64,000 nucleotides of DNA from Lysobacter_K sp043738095 (GTDB lineage: Bacteria > Pseudomonadota > Gammaproteobacteria > Xanthomonadales > Xanthomonadaceae). The notes beneath the pieces were generated by a model. It was not told where the DNA came from, did no database searches, and saw nothing but the letters and a program-made list of their open reading frames with translations. Location: the NCBI GenBank assembly GCA_043738095.1, contig JAYSZI010000123.1, forward strand, positions 62,001 to 126,000. Direction: 5' to 3'. Below are positions 29,726 to 38,763 of this stretch, one piece after another. How positions within the stretch are numbered: the first letter of the stretch is position 1; each line of letters opens with the position of its first letter. Both the position numbers and the translations under genes were made by a program.

Positions 29726-32173
29726 ATGCGCGCGACCAATACGTCCCGGCTCAACGCCTCGCTGCTCTGCATCGCGATCAGTCTTGCGCTGGCGGGGCCA
29801 GCGGCTGCAGGTTGCAGCAACAATGCGCCGGCGACCGGCACGGTCGTTACGTGCACGCCGGCGGCGCCGAATCCGGACACGCTGGGCGTGCAGGGTTTGC
29901 CCGGTGCAACGGGTGTTCGCGTCAATGTGCAGAGCGGCGCAAGCATCTGGCCGGCCAGCGCCCCGGCGGCCATATCGGCGCAAGGCGCAGGCTGGGTCAT
30001 CGACAACGCCGGTACCGTTCTCGCCACTAACTCGTTCTCGTCGTTGGGCTTCGGCGACGCTATGACGTTGCGTGGCGCCACGGTCGATAACCGCGTAGGT
30101 GCAGTGATCGGGGGAGGGTTTCGTGGCACAGGCATATTCAACACCGGTGGCGCGCTGCAACTGACCAATGCAGGCGAAATTTCGGGCGGCCGCGGGGTGC
30201 TGGTGCAGAACGCGGCATCCAGCACGGTCACAAACAGCTTGGGCGGCGTGATTTTTGGCGGTCGCGGCGGCGCGGTGGTGTTTGTGGGTAGCGAAAGCCA
30301 CACCCTCAACAACTTCGGCACCATCACCGGGCGCGTCCTGTTCGATGCGGGCAATGACACTCTGCTGCTCGGGACCGGCAGCACGCTCAGCGCGGATGCC
30401 TTTGGTGGAGCCGGGCGCAATACGCTCGTCCTGCAGGGCACGGGCACCGAGGACGCCCTGTTCACTGGATTCCAGCAGGTCGATGTCCGAGCTGATGCGA
30501 ACTGGAACCTGACTGGCACCTACGACGCGCAAGGCGCGCTGCGTACCGACGTCGGTACGGGCGCGCGACTGCAGCTTGGCGGTGTGCTGACCGCGACGTC
30601 GCTGGAGAAGGTGGGAGCCGGCAATCTTGCGATCATGGGCGACGCGTCGGCAGTTGCCGGCGCCAACGAATTGCGTGCGGGCGCGCTGCTGCTGGACGGA
30701 CGCTTGGGCGGAAGCCTGCGCGTGGCTGCAGGCGCGCGCCTCGCCGGCACCGGAACAGCCGGGCCCGTCGTCAACGAGGGCTTGATTGACCCGGGCCAAG
30801 GCGGCATCGGCACGCTCAGCATCAACGGCAATTACACCCACGCGGCGGGTGCGACCTATCGAGTCGACATCACGCCAGCAGGCACCTCGGACCGACTGGC
30901 GGTTGCCGGACTGGCCACCCTCAACGGCGGCAGCGTCGATGTGGTGAAGGTCAACGGTCAGTACAACGGCTCGACCAGTTACCTCATCCTGTCCACGACC
31001 AGCGGCGTAGCGGGGCGCTTTGCGCAGCTGACGCAGAACATGCCGTTTCTCAACGTGTCCCTGTCGTATGACGCCAACAACGTCTTTCTCAATGTCGGCC
31101 GCAGCCAGACGACGTTCGGGCAGGTCTGCGACGTTGCCGATACGTGCGAGGTCGCGCGAGCGGTGGATGCCGCCAGCACCGGCGTGCTCCCGGGCAACGC
31201 GCTCGCCCCCGTTCTGGACGCGCTGAGCCTTCTCAACGTCGCCGGCGCCAACGCCGCGCTCTTGACGCTCTCGGGCCACAGCCACGCGACGTTGACGGAC
31301 ATGGTCATGCAGGCCTCGACGACCATGCGCATGCCGCTCGATGCCGCGGGGGCCCCACCCCGGCGTGGGATCCGCCTGCGCGCCCATGATGAGTCCGGTG
31401 ACCTGTCAGGGGGCGGGCGTGCAAGCCATGACACACGCGGGTTTGCCCTCGATTTCGATGCTGGCATTGGCGAACACGCGTGGCTTGGCGCTACGTTGTC
31501 CACGCAGCGCACGGATGGCCGCATCGGGCTAGACCGCGCGGACATCGATATGGACGGGATCGAAGGCCGCATCGGCTGGGCGGGCCCGCAGCTCCAGACA
31601 TCGCTCGCATTGGGTCGCAGCGAGGCGGAGCTGTCACTCGATAGACGCATCGAAGTCGGCGCCGAGCGTCGCGTGGCGAGCAGTGCCCGTGACGCGAGCC
31701 TGGACTGGGCGCGGGGCGAGGTCGCGACACGCTTCGATGTCGGCACATGGGCGCTGCAGCCCTTCGTCGACGTGCTCCATCAGCGGATCGACGCTGGCAC
31801 TGTCTCCGAGGACGTAGCGGGCGTGGGGCTGGCGGGTACGGTTTCCGATCACCGCCGTACGTCCAGTGCGCTCGGCGCGCGCGCCTCCGGGCAGTGGCAG
31901 GCCCAGGCGTGGACGTTCGAACCGATGGCCCAACTGACCTGGCGCCACGTATTGAGCGACCAGGGCGGCGATTTCTCCGGTGCGCTGGTCGGGGCACCCG
32001 CGCAGACGTTCACCAGCCAGGGCGTGCGCGCCGACTCCGATGGCTGGCAGGCGCAACTGGCGGTGACCGCGCGGCGTGGCCCCGGGTTTGCGGGAACCGT
32101 GGGTTACGGATTGCAGCGCGCAGCCGACGCCCGCGTACACGGCGTCAACGCCGCGTTGCGCTGGACCTGGTAG
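29726..32173 (+). CDS. Autotransporter (type V secreted protein)
   Basis: 815 aa. A signal peptide (cleavage after about A28 in LALAGPAAA) leads into a Gly/Thr/Asn-rich passenger of predicted beta-helix type with repeats of the autotransporter-associated strand kind (LEKVGAGNLAIMGDAS, LRAGALLLDGRLGGSLRVAAGARLAGTGT). A small two-cysteine stretch (C468, C474) precedes the C-terminal beta-barrel (about 543-815), which ends in the aromatic ALRWTW expected for Bam-inserted barrels. It lies between gspE and gspF and stops three bases before the gspF ATG, so the two are probably co-translated. No enzyme or adhesin motif is recognised in the passenger. Confidence 0.85.
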   Translation: MRATNTSRLNASLLCIAISLALAGPAAAGCSNNAPATGTVVTCTPAAPNPDTLGVQGLPGATGVRVNVQSGASIWPASAPAAISAQGAGWVIDNAGTVLATNSFSSLGFGDAMTLRGATVDNRVGAVIGGGFRGTGIFNTGGALQLTNAGEISGGRGVLVQNAASSTVTNSLGGVIFGGRGGAVVFVGSESHTLNNFGTITGRVLFDAGNDTLLLGTGSTLSADAFGGAGRNTLVLQGTGTEDALFTGFQQVDVRADANWNLTGTYDAQGALRTDVGTGARLQLGGVLTATSLEKVGAGNLAIMGDASAVAGANELRAGALLLDGRLGGSLRVAAGARLAGTGTAGPVVNEGLIDPGQGGIGTLSINGNYTHAAGATYRVDITPAGTSDRLAVAGLATLNGGSVDVVKVNGQYNGSTSYLILSTTSGVAGRFAQLTQNMPFLNVSLSYDANNVFLNVGRSQTTFGQVCDVADTCEVARAVDAASTGVLPGNALAPVLDALSLLNVAGANAALLTLSGHSHATLTDMVMQASTTMRMPLDAAGAPPRRGIRLRAHDESGDLSGGGRASHDTRGFALDFDAGIGEHAWLGATLSTQRTDGRIGLDRADIDMDGIEGRIGWAGPQLQTSLALGRSEAELSLDRRIEVGAERRVASSARDASLDWARGEVATRFDVGTWALQPFVDVLHQRIDAGTVSEDVAGVGLAGTVSDHRRTSSALGARASGQWQAQAWTFEPMAQLTWRHVLSDQGGDFSGALVGAPAQTFTSQGVRADSDGWQAQLAVTARRGPGFAGTVGYGLQRAADARVHGVNAALRWTW

Positions 32174-32176
32174 CAG

Positions 32177-33394
32177 ATGCCTCTGTTCCACTACAAAGCG
32201 CTCAACGCGCGTGGCGAGATGCTCGACGGCCAGATGGAAGCCGCGAGCAATGCCGATGTCGTGCAGCGACTGCAGGAACAAGGCCATTTGCCGGTCGAGG
32301 CGCGCCTGGCGAGCGAAGGCGGCGGCGAGTCGGTATGGAAAAGCCTGTTCAAGCCCAAGCCTTTTGCCGGCGAGCGGTTGGTGCAGTTCACCCAGCAACT
32401 GGCGACACTCCTCGGCGCCGGCCAACCGCTTGATCGCGCGCTGACGATCCTGCTGGAACTGCCCGAAGACGAAGCCGCCAAACGCACCCTCACCGACGTG
32501 CGCGACGCGGTGCGCGGCGGCAGCGCGCTGTCGACCGCGCTGGAGCGTCAGCACGGCACGTTTTCGCGGCTGTACATCAACATGGTGCGTGCGGGCGAGG
32601 CCGGCGGCAGCATGCACGAGACGCTGGCGCGGCTGGCCGAGTACCTCGAACGCGCGCGCGCGCTGCAGGGTCGGGTGGTCAACGCGCTGATCTACCCGGC
32701 GATCCTGCTGGTGATGGTCGGCCTGAGCCTGCTGTTCCTGCTCGGCTACGTGGTGCCGCAGTTCGCGCTGATGTACGAGAGCCTCGACGCCGAACTGCCG
32801 TTGTTCACCAAGATCGTGCTCGGCGCTGGCTTGGCCGTGCGCGATTACTGGATCGTGCTGGTGGCGGTGCCGGCGCTGGCGTTGTGGTGGTTCGATCGCA
32901 AGCGCCGCGACCCGGTGTTCCGTGAGGCATTCGATGGCTGGCTGCTGCGGCGCAAGTTCGCCGGCGCGCTGGTGGCCAAGATCGAGACTGCACGGCTGGC
33001 GCGCACGCTCGGCACGCTGGTGCGCAATGGCGTGCCGCTGCTGACCGCGCTCGGCATCGGTCGCAACGTCCTTGGCAATCGCGTGCTCGCCGCCGATGTC
33101 GAGGCGGCCGCAAACGAAGTCAAAAACGGCGTGGCACTGTCGACTGCGCTCGCGCGGGGCAAGCGCTTCCCGCGGCTGGCATTGCAGATGATTCAGGTCG
33201 GCGAGGAGTCCGGCGCGCTCGACGCGATGCTGGTCAAGACCGCGGAGACCTTTGAGCAGGAAACCTCGCTGGCGCTGGATCGCATGCTCGCCGCGCTGGT
33301 GCCGATCGTGACCGTGGTGCTCGCGGGGATGGTCGGCATCGTGGTGATGTCGGTGCTGACACCGCTGTACGACCTGACCAACTCGATTGGGTGA
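32177..33394 (+). CDS. gspF: Type II secretion inner-membrane platform protein GspF
   Basis: 405 aa, two homologous cytoplasmic helical domains and three membrane helices. The duplicated T2SSF domain begins FTQQLATLLGAGQPLDRAL and repeats at TARLARTLGTLVRNGVPLLTAL; hydrophobic segments include AILLVMVGLSLLFLLGYVVPQ and the last helix IVTVVLAGMVGIVVMSVL. It anchors GspE and drives pseudopilin addition. Only three bases separate it from the autotransporter stop. A 457-bp gap follows before gspG. Confidence 0.95.
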   Translation: MPLFHYKALNARGEMLDGQMEAASNADVVQRLQEQGHLPVEARLASEGGGESVWKSLFKPKPFAGERLVQFTQQLATLLGAGQPLDRALTILLELPEDEAAKRTLTDVRDAVRGGSALSTALERQHGTFSRLYINMVRAGEAGGSMHETLARLAEYLERARALQGRVVNALIYPAILLVMVGLSLLFLLGYVVPQFALMYESLDAELPLFTKIVLGAGLAVRDYWIVLVAVPALALWWFDRKRRDPVFREAFDGWLLRRKFAGALVAKIETARLARTLGTLVRNGVPLLTALGIGRNVLGNRVLAADVEAAANEVKNGVALSTALARGKRFPRLALQMIQVGEESGALDAMLVKTAETFEQETSLALDRMLAALVPIVTVVLAGMVGIVVMSVLTPLYDLTNSIG

Positions 33395-33429
33395 GGACAA
33401 GCGCTTGCGAGCCCTCGCTCGCGCGTGTC

Positions 33430-33619
33430 CGAACGCCCGAAGCCGGAAGCGCAGGGCTAGGCGGCTTAGCGAGCAGGAGTATGGGCGAACCTAGCCGCAG
33501 GGCTGTTTGCGAGCGACAGACTGGCGCTTGCGCGAACGCCCGAAGCTGGAAACGCAGGGTCGGAGCGGCTTGGTGAGTAAGCCGTTTGGTGAGTAAACCG
33601 AATGTGCGAACTCAGCCGC
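33430..33619. repeat. Imperfect direct repeat in the gspF-gspG gap
   Basis: Two related copies of about 70-85 bp, at 33430-33501 and 33533-33619, each starting CGAACGCCCGAAGC and ending with ...AGCCGC; the second has an internal duplication of TTGGTGAGTAA. They take up much of the 457-bp gap. The rest (33620-33851) shows no gene and may hold a separate promoter for gspG and downstream genes. Confidence 0.75.
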
Positions 33620-33851
33620 GGTGTCGCTTGTCGCCGGGCTTGTGCCGATGCAGTTCAGGGACCGTTGCGGGAATCTTTCGACCATCGTTGTGACCGCAAA
33701 CCCCTGACTGGCCGCGTTTGAACAGAATTTTCCCCACCTGATGTTGAACTGACGGCTGCAGACAAAGTCCAACGCGCACGGCAAGATCAAGCTCAAATGC
33801 CCGCGTCCGCGGTACCAGAAACATCCATGCCCCCGACTTCCGGACCCCACC

Positions 33852-34286
33852 ATGCGCAATCGCCGTTCCCTGACCCGTTCCCCCTCCGCTGCCAATCAGC
33901 GCGGCATGAGCCTGATCGAGATCATCATCGTGATCGTGTTGATCGGCGCGGTGCTGACGTTCGTCGGCAGCCGCGTACTCGGTGGCGCCGACCGCGCCAA
34001 GGCGAACCTCGCCAAATCCCAGGCGACTACGCTCGCGCAGAAGATCGAACAGTTCCAGATGGACACAGGGCGCCTGCCCAGCGCGCTAGACGAACTCGCC
34101 AGTGAACCCGCCGGCGCGCCTGGCTGGCTCGGGCCGTATGCCAAAGCCACCGAACTCAAGGACCCGTGGGGCAATGCGATTGAATACCGGGCGCCGGGTG
34201 AAGCCGGCCCGTTCGATCTGGTGATCCTGGGCAAGGACGGCAAGGTTGGCGGCAGCAGTTATGACAGCGACGTCCGGTACGAATAA
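33852..34286 (+). CDS. gspG: Major pseudopilin GspG
   Basis: 144 aa. The prepilin peptidase site is G18/M-S-L-I-E with the conserved Glu at +5, followed by the hydrophobic helix IIIVIVLIGAVLTFVGSRVLG. The C-terminal globular part contains the GspG-specific KDPWGNAIEYRAPG segment and calcium-loop-like aspartates near the end. It forms the main shaft of the pseudopilus. ATG 33852 leaves a 17-residue basic leader. Confidence 0.95.
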   Translation: MRNRRSLTRSPSAANQRGMSLIEIIIVIVLIGAVLTFVGSRVLGGADRAKANLAKSQATTLAQKIEQFQMDTGRLPSALDELASEPAGAPGWLGPYAKATELKDPWGNAIEYRAPGEAGPFDLVILGKDGKVGGSSYDSDVRYE

Positions 34287-34316
34287 GACCGCGAAATAAG
34301 CGCCAGGCCGCGCCGC

Positions 34317-34793
34317 ATGGTTCGATCGAGCTACGAACGCAGGCGCCTGGCGCGCGGTGTTTCCTTGCTGGAGATGCTGCTTGTGGTGGCTCTGATCGCT
34401 GCCGTCAGCGTGCTCGCCGCAGCAGCACTCAGTGGCGGCATTGGCGGCGTGCAGTTGCGCGGCAGCGCGAAGGAAATCGCTGCGCAACTGCGCTATACGC
34501 GCGTGCAGGCGATCACCACCGGTGAGCCGCAGACGTTTGTAATCGATCCGCAAGCGCACACCTGGCAGGCGCCGAACGGACGCAAGGGCGAGATCCCGCC
34601 CGACCTGCGCATCGTGTTTATCGGCGCGCGTCAGCTGCAACCGTCGCGCGGCGAGGGCGCGATTCAGTTTTTCGCCGATGGCGCCTCCACTGGCGGACGG
34701 GTCCAGGTCAGCCTCAAGCGCGCGGCATGGAACATCGACGTGGCCTGGCTGACCGGGCAGGTCAAGCTGCGGCGCGTCGAGGCAATGCAATGA
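34317..34793 (+). CDS. gspH: Minor pseudopilin GspH
   Basis: 158 aa. Cleavage site G/V-S-L-L-E-M, hydrophobic helix LLVVALIAAVSVLAAAAL. The globular part matches GspH/FimT (QLRYTRVQAITTGEPQTFVID). It starts 30 bp after gspG and overlaps gspI by ATGA. Confidence 0.9.
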   Translation: MVRSSYERRRLARGVSLLEMLLVVALIAAVSVLAAAALSGGIGGVQLRGSAKEIAAQLRYTRVQAITTGEPQTFVIDPQAHTWQAPNGRKGEIPPDLRIVFIGARQLQPSRGEGAIQFFADGASTGGRVQVSLKRAAWNIDVAWLTGQVKLRRVEAMQ

Positions 34794-35266
34794 GGCCTGT
34801 CCGTCGTCGGTCCGGCAATACGGCGATGCGGGGAGGGCCCCTATCGCCACGCGCGCAGCGTGGCTACTCGCTGATCGAAGTGATCGTCGCGTTCGCACTA
34901 CTCGCGCTCGCGCTGACCTTGTTGCTGGGCACGTTGTCGGGCGCGGCGCGGCAGGTGCGCTGGTCGAGCGACGCCGGGCGCGCGGCACTGCATGCGCAGT
35001 CGTTGCTGGACCAGGTCGGGGTCGGCGAAGCGATCGCACCGGGGCAGCGCGACGGCGAGTTCGACGAGGGCCGTTATCGCTGGAATCTGGCGATCACGCC
35101 GTGGACCGACCCCGCGTTGCCGCCTCCGGCCATGGTCGATCCCGCCGCGCCGCGGCTGCTGGAACTGACGTTGTCGGTGCAATGGGGCGACGGCCGCCCC
35201 GGCCAGCAACTGCGCTTGCGGACGCTGCGGTTGGCGGCCGCCAATCTTCAGGCGGTGCTGCCATGA
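34790..35266 (+). CDS. gspI: Minor pseudopilin GspI
   Basis: 158 aa. Prepilin motif G/Y-S-L-I-E-V-I-V-A-F at about residues 25-34, then a hydrophobic helix. GspI forms the pseudopilus tip with GspJ and GspK. ATG 34790 overlaps the gspH stop; the longer frame is rejected. The leader is longer than usual (about 24 residues). Confidence 0.88.
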   Translation: MRPVRRRSGNTAMRGGPLSPRAQRGYSLIEVIVAFALLALALTLLLGTLSGAARQVRWSSDAGRAALHAQSLLDQVGVGEAIAPGQRDGEFDEGRYRWNLAITPWTDPALPPPAMVDPAAPRLLELTLSVQWGDGRPGQQLRLRTLRLAAANLQAVLP

Positions 35267-36033
35267 GTGCGGCGATGTCTGGCCCCGGAGTACGTCCGCA
35301 ATCGCGCGCGGTGGCGGGGCGCGCGTGCGGCGCCTGTCGTAACACTGCGGCCACTGGGCGTGCCCGCGTCGCGGCCAGCCACCCCGCCGGCAGAGCCGCC
35401 AAGGCGGCCGGTTTCACCCTCATTGAGGTGTTGCTGGCGACGGTGTTGCTCGCTGCGGGTCTGGCGCTCGCGTTCGCGACCCTGGTCGCGGCGACCAAGA
35501 CTGCGCAGCGCGGTGAGGCCATCGCCGAGCACAGCGAGCGCGTGCGCGCGGTCGAGAGTTTCCTGCGCAAGCGCATCGCCGCTACCCGGGCGGTGCCGTT
35601 CGCGACCGACTCGGCCACGTCGCTGCCCCAGCGCTTTATCGGCGAGCCCGATCGCATGCGGTTTGTGGCCGACTTGCCGGACTACCTCGGCCGCGGCGGC
35701 CCCTACCTGCACGACATCGCGATCGAGTCGGATGGCGACGACAGTCGCATCACCGTCGCCCTGGTGCAGGTGCTGGCCGGTGTGCAAGTCGAAGAGTCCG
35801 AGCCGCGGCCGCCGGAGTTGCTGATCGACGGCCTGAAATCTGCGCGTTTCCGCTACCGCGCGCTCGGCGATGACAACGCATTGGGCGAGTGGAGTGACCG
35901 CTGGGAGACCGTCGAGCAACTGCCGTTGCTGGTCGAGGTCACGCTCACCGATGGCAACGACCAGCAGTGGCCGCCGCTGGTCGTGGCGCTGCGATTGGCG
36001 GGAAGCCACAGCCGCGGCAGCGAGGTGCTCTGA
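35263..36033 (+). CDS. gspJ: Minor pseudopilin GspJ
   Basis: 256 aa. Prepilin motif G/F-T-L-I-E-V-L-L-A-T after an unusually long leader of about 46 residues if ATG 35263 is used. This start overlaps the gspI stop (ATGA). The globular part contains RFRYRALGDDN and a PLLVEVTL strand typical of GspJ. The long leader either is real or reflects a start further in; no good internal ATG exists before the motif. Confidence 0.88.
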   Translation: MSAAMSGPGVRPQSRAVAGRACGACRNTAATGRARVAASHPAGRAAKAAGFTLIEVLLATVLLAAGLALAFATLVAATKTAQRGEAIAEHSERVRAVESFLRKRIAATRAVPFATDSATSLPQRFIGEPDRMRFVADLPDYLGRGGPYLHDIAIESDGDDSRITVALVQVLAGVQVEESEPRPPELLIDGLKSARFRYRALGDDNALGEWSDRWETVEQLPLLVEVTLTDGNDQQWPPLVVALRLAGSHSRGSEVL

Positions 36034-36935
36034 TGCGGGCGATGCCGACTTGCCCGCCTGCTCGTACACGCGGCGCGGCGCTGTTGCTGGTGTTGTGGCT
36101 GATCGTGCTGCTGACGGCACTGGTAGGGGGTTTCGCCTTGCTGGCGCGTGTTGAAGGATTGCAGGGCCGCGCGTTGACGCGTGGCATGGTTGCCGACAAC
36201 GCCGCACGCGCCGGGATCGAATACGCATTGACCCGCGTTGCCTTGACCGATCCGCGCCAGCAATGGCGCGCCGACGGGCGCCCCTATCAGTGGCGCTTCG
36301 CGGACGCCGAAGTCGAAGTCAGCCTAGTCGACGAGGACGGCAAACTCGACATCAATCAGGCCGACGTCCCCTTGCTTGGGGCTCTATTGCGCGCGGTGGG
36401 TGTCGAACAGGGTCAGGCGGAGCGCTTGGCGGCGGCGATCGCCGATTGGCGCGATACGGACCAGCTGACCCAGCCCGCGGGCGGCGGCGAGGATCCGGAT
36501 TACGCCAGCGCGGGCTTGCCGTACGGCGCCAAGGATGCGGAGTTCGAAAGCATCGCTGAGCTGCAGCAGGTGCTGGGGTTCACCCCGCCGGTCTACGCCC
36601 TGCTGGCACCGCACATCACCGTGTTCAGTGGTCGCGCGCAACCCGAACCGACGTTCGCGTCAGCCGAAGTGCTCACTGCCTTGGGCATGAATGGACAAGA
36701 CCTGATCGCGCAGCGGCGACGCTGGGATCCGGCGACCGGCCAGCCCGCGCCGGGGGTACCTGGTGGCCGGCCGCTGAGCGCCAGCACGAGCGGCACGTAT
36801 AGTATCGACAGCCGTGCCCGGCTCGCTGATGGCCGTGTCGCGGTTTTGCGGGTCGTGGTGCGCGCGGGTGGCAATGCGATGCCAGGCATGGCCTACACAG
36901 CGCTGCGATGGGAGGAGGGGGTTGCACCACGATGA
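36033..36935 (+). CDS. gspK: Minor pseudopilin GspK
   Basis: 300 aa. Hydrophobic helix RGAALLLVLWLIVLLTALVG without the +5 Glu, as is normal for GspK. A large periplasmic domain contains EDGKLDINQAD and LIAQRRRW. It caps the pseudopilus tip. The ATG shares a base with the gspJ stop (TGATG). Confidence 0.92.
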   Translation: MRAMPTCPPARTRGAALLLVLWLIVLLTALVGGFALLARVEGLQGRALTRGMVADNAARAGIEYALTRVALTDPRQQWRADGRPYQWRFADAEVEVSLVDEDGKLDINQADVPLLGALLRAVGVEQGQAERLAAAIADWRDTDQLTQPAGGGEDPDYASAGLPYGAKDAEFESIAELQQVLGFTPPVYALLAPHITVFSGRAQPEPTFASAEVLTALGMNGQDLIAQRRRWDPATGQPAPGVPGGRPLSASTSGTYSIDSRARLADGRVAVLRVVVRAGGNAMPGMAYTALRWEEGVAPR

Positions 36936-38122
36936 CTGTGCTTGATGCCAACCGGCTGCGTGATCGGTTCGGGCGCCTTGGGGCCCGGCTTGGCCCCGGC
37001 GCGGGCGGCGTGTCCCGCGGCTTGCTCGCGTGGTGGGGCCAGGCCCTGGCCGCGTGGCTGCCCTTGCGCGTGCGCCAGGCGCTCGGCATGGACCGTGGCC
37101 GCCTGTTGCTGCAGGTCGAAGGCGACGCCGTGCAGCTGCGGCTGCAGCAGGGCAACGCGGTTCGCGATCTCGGCCACCTCCCGGGCCTGGCGGAAGGCCC
37201 CGACCCCGTAGCCCCAGCGATGGGCCAAACCCCGCCGGACCCACTCGCGCCGGTGCTCGGTCCAAGCATCGCCGACCTGCCGCGCTGGCTGCTGCTGCCG
37301 GCATCGACCAGCCTGCGACGCCGCCTACCGTTGCCGGCGGCCGCCGCCGAGCGCCTGCGCGACGTCGTCGGGTTCGAAATCGATCGGCAAACGCCGTTCA
37401 GCGCCGACGCGGTCGCGTTCGATGCGCGTGTGCTCGGACGCCGCGACAGCGATGGCCTGCTAGATGTCGAACTTGTGGCGGTGCCGCTGAGCGCGCTCGA
37501 CCCGCAACTGCTCGCACTCGGACCACTGGCCACGACCCTGGCTGGCGTCGACGTCGCAGCCGGCGATGGTGGCCCGCTCGGGGTCAACCTGTTGCCACTG
37601 GCCCAGCGCAGCCGGCACGCCAACACCTGGCGGGGATGGAATGCGGCGTTGGCCGCCATCGCGTTGATCGCCGTCGCTGCCCTGCTATGGCAACTGCTGG
37701 ACAACCGCCGCGCTGCCGCCGACGCGTTCGAGCAGTCGCTGGCCAAGCGTGCCGGGCCCGCAAGCCGCGCTGCAGCGCAGCGGCAGCAATTGCTCGGACT
37801 GATCGAGGGCCAGGCGTTTCTGGATTCCGCCCGCGCCGCGCGTCCGACGGCGGTGGAAATTTTCGACGAACTCAGCCGCCGCCTGCCCGACGGCACGTAT
37901 CTGGAAAAGCTCGAGATCGCAGACGACCGCCTGACCCTGATCGGTCTGAGCAATGAGGCCGCCGCGCTGGTCGGGCGCCTACAGGGGTCCACGCTGTGGC
38001 GCCTGCCGGCGCTGGCGGGCGCCTTGCAGCCTGATCCGGCCAGTGGCCGCGACCGCTTCACCCTGGTCGCCGAACTTGCCCCGGCCACGCCGGCGGCCAA
38101 GCCAATGCGGGGCACCCCGTGA
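36932..38122 (+). CDS. gspL: Type II secretion protein GspL (PilN-like)
   Basis: 396 aa bitopic protein. The N-terminal about 230 residues form an actin-like cytoplasmic domain that should bind GspE; a single transmembrane helix (AALAAIALIAVAALLWQLL, about 245-265) follows, then a periplasmic ferredoxin-like PilN-type domain (VEIFDELSRRLPDGTYLEKL). ATG 36932 overlaps the gspK stop (ATGA). Confidence 0.88.
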   Translation: MTVLDANRLRDRFGRLGARLGPGAGGVSRGLLAWWGQALAAWLPLRVRQALGMDRGRLLLQVEGDAVQLRLQQGNAVRDLGHLPGLAEGPDPVAPAMGQTPPDPLAPVLGPSIADLPRWLLLPASTSLRRRLPLPAAAAERLRDVVGFEIDRQTPFSADAVAFDARVLGRRDSDGLLDVELVAVPLSALDPQLLALGPLATTLAGVDVAAGDGGPLGVNLLPLAQRSRHANTWRGWNAALAAIALIAVAALLWQLLDNRRAAADAFEQSLAKRAGPASRAAAQRQQLLGLIEGQAFLDSARAARPTAVEIFDELSRRLPDGTYLEKLEIADDRLTLIGLSNEAAALVGRLQGSTLWRLPALAGALQPDPASGRDRFTLVAELAPATPAAKPMRGTP

Positions 38123-38763
38123 CGCTGGTGTCCGAGCGCGACCGCTGGGTCGCCCTGGGTCTGCTGCTGGCCGCGCTGGCGCTGGTCTACGGCCTGCTGG
38201 TGCACCCGTGGTGGACGGTGCCGATGCGTGATGTCAACCAGCGCATCGACGACTTGCGCGTGCGCGACGTGCGCCTGCGCATGCAGGCCAAACAGGCACC
38301 GCAGGTGACTGCGCGGCTGACCGAAGTGATGCAGAGGCAGGCCGGCGAACCCGGCTTCCTGCCCGAAAGCAGCACCGAACTCGCCACCGCCGGTCTGGTG
38401 CAGCGCCTGGAGACCGTGGTCGGCCAGGCAAGCCCGGGCAACCGCAGCTGTGCCATCACCAATCGCTCCCCGTTGGCCGAACCGGGTCGTGAGCGCTTTG
38501 CCCGTGTCGTGGTGCAGGTGCGCCTGCGTTGCGGCAGCCCGGAGCTGGCCACGGTGCTGCATTCGCTCGAGAGCGGTGCGCCGCGCTTGTTCGTCGGCAA
38601 TCTCAACGTGCTCGCGCAACGTTACTTCTTCGCGCCTGGCGCCACTTCTGGCGGCGGTAGTCGCGATGGCGGCCTCGATGTGAGTTTCGACCTGTACGGC
38701 TATCTGCGCCCGGACGCGACCGTGCCTGCAGCCAATCGTCGCGGGGCAGCCAATGCGCGTTGA
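38119..38763 (+). CDS. gspM: Type II secretion protein GspM
   Basis: 214 aa. One N-terminal transmembrane helix (LGLLLAALALVYGLLVHP), a coiled-coil stretch and a ferredoxin-like periplasmic domain. Start codon GTG overlaps the gspL stop (GTGA). Two cysteines (SCAIT and LRCGS) might pair in the periplasm. GspM stabilises GspL. Confidence 0.88.
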   Translation: MTLVSERDRWVALGLLLAALALVYGLLVHPWWTVPMRDVNQRIDDLRVRDVRLRMQAKQAPQVTARLTEVMQRQAGEPGFLPESSTELATAGLVQRLETVVGQASPGNRSCAITNRSPLAEPGRERFARVVVQVRLRCGSPELATVLHSLESGAPRLFVGNLNVLAQRYFFAPGATSGGGSRDGGLDVSFDLYGYLRPDATVPAANRRGAANAR

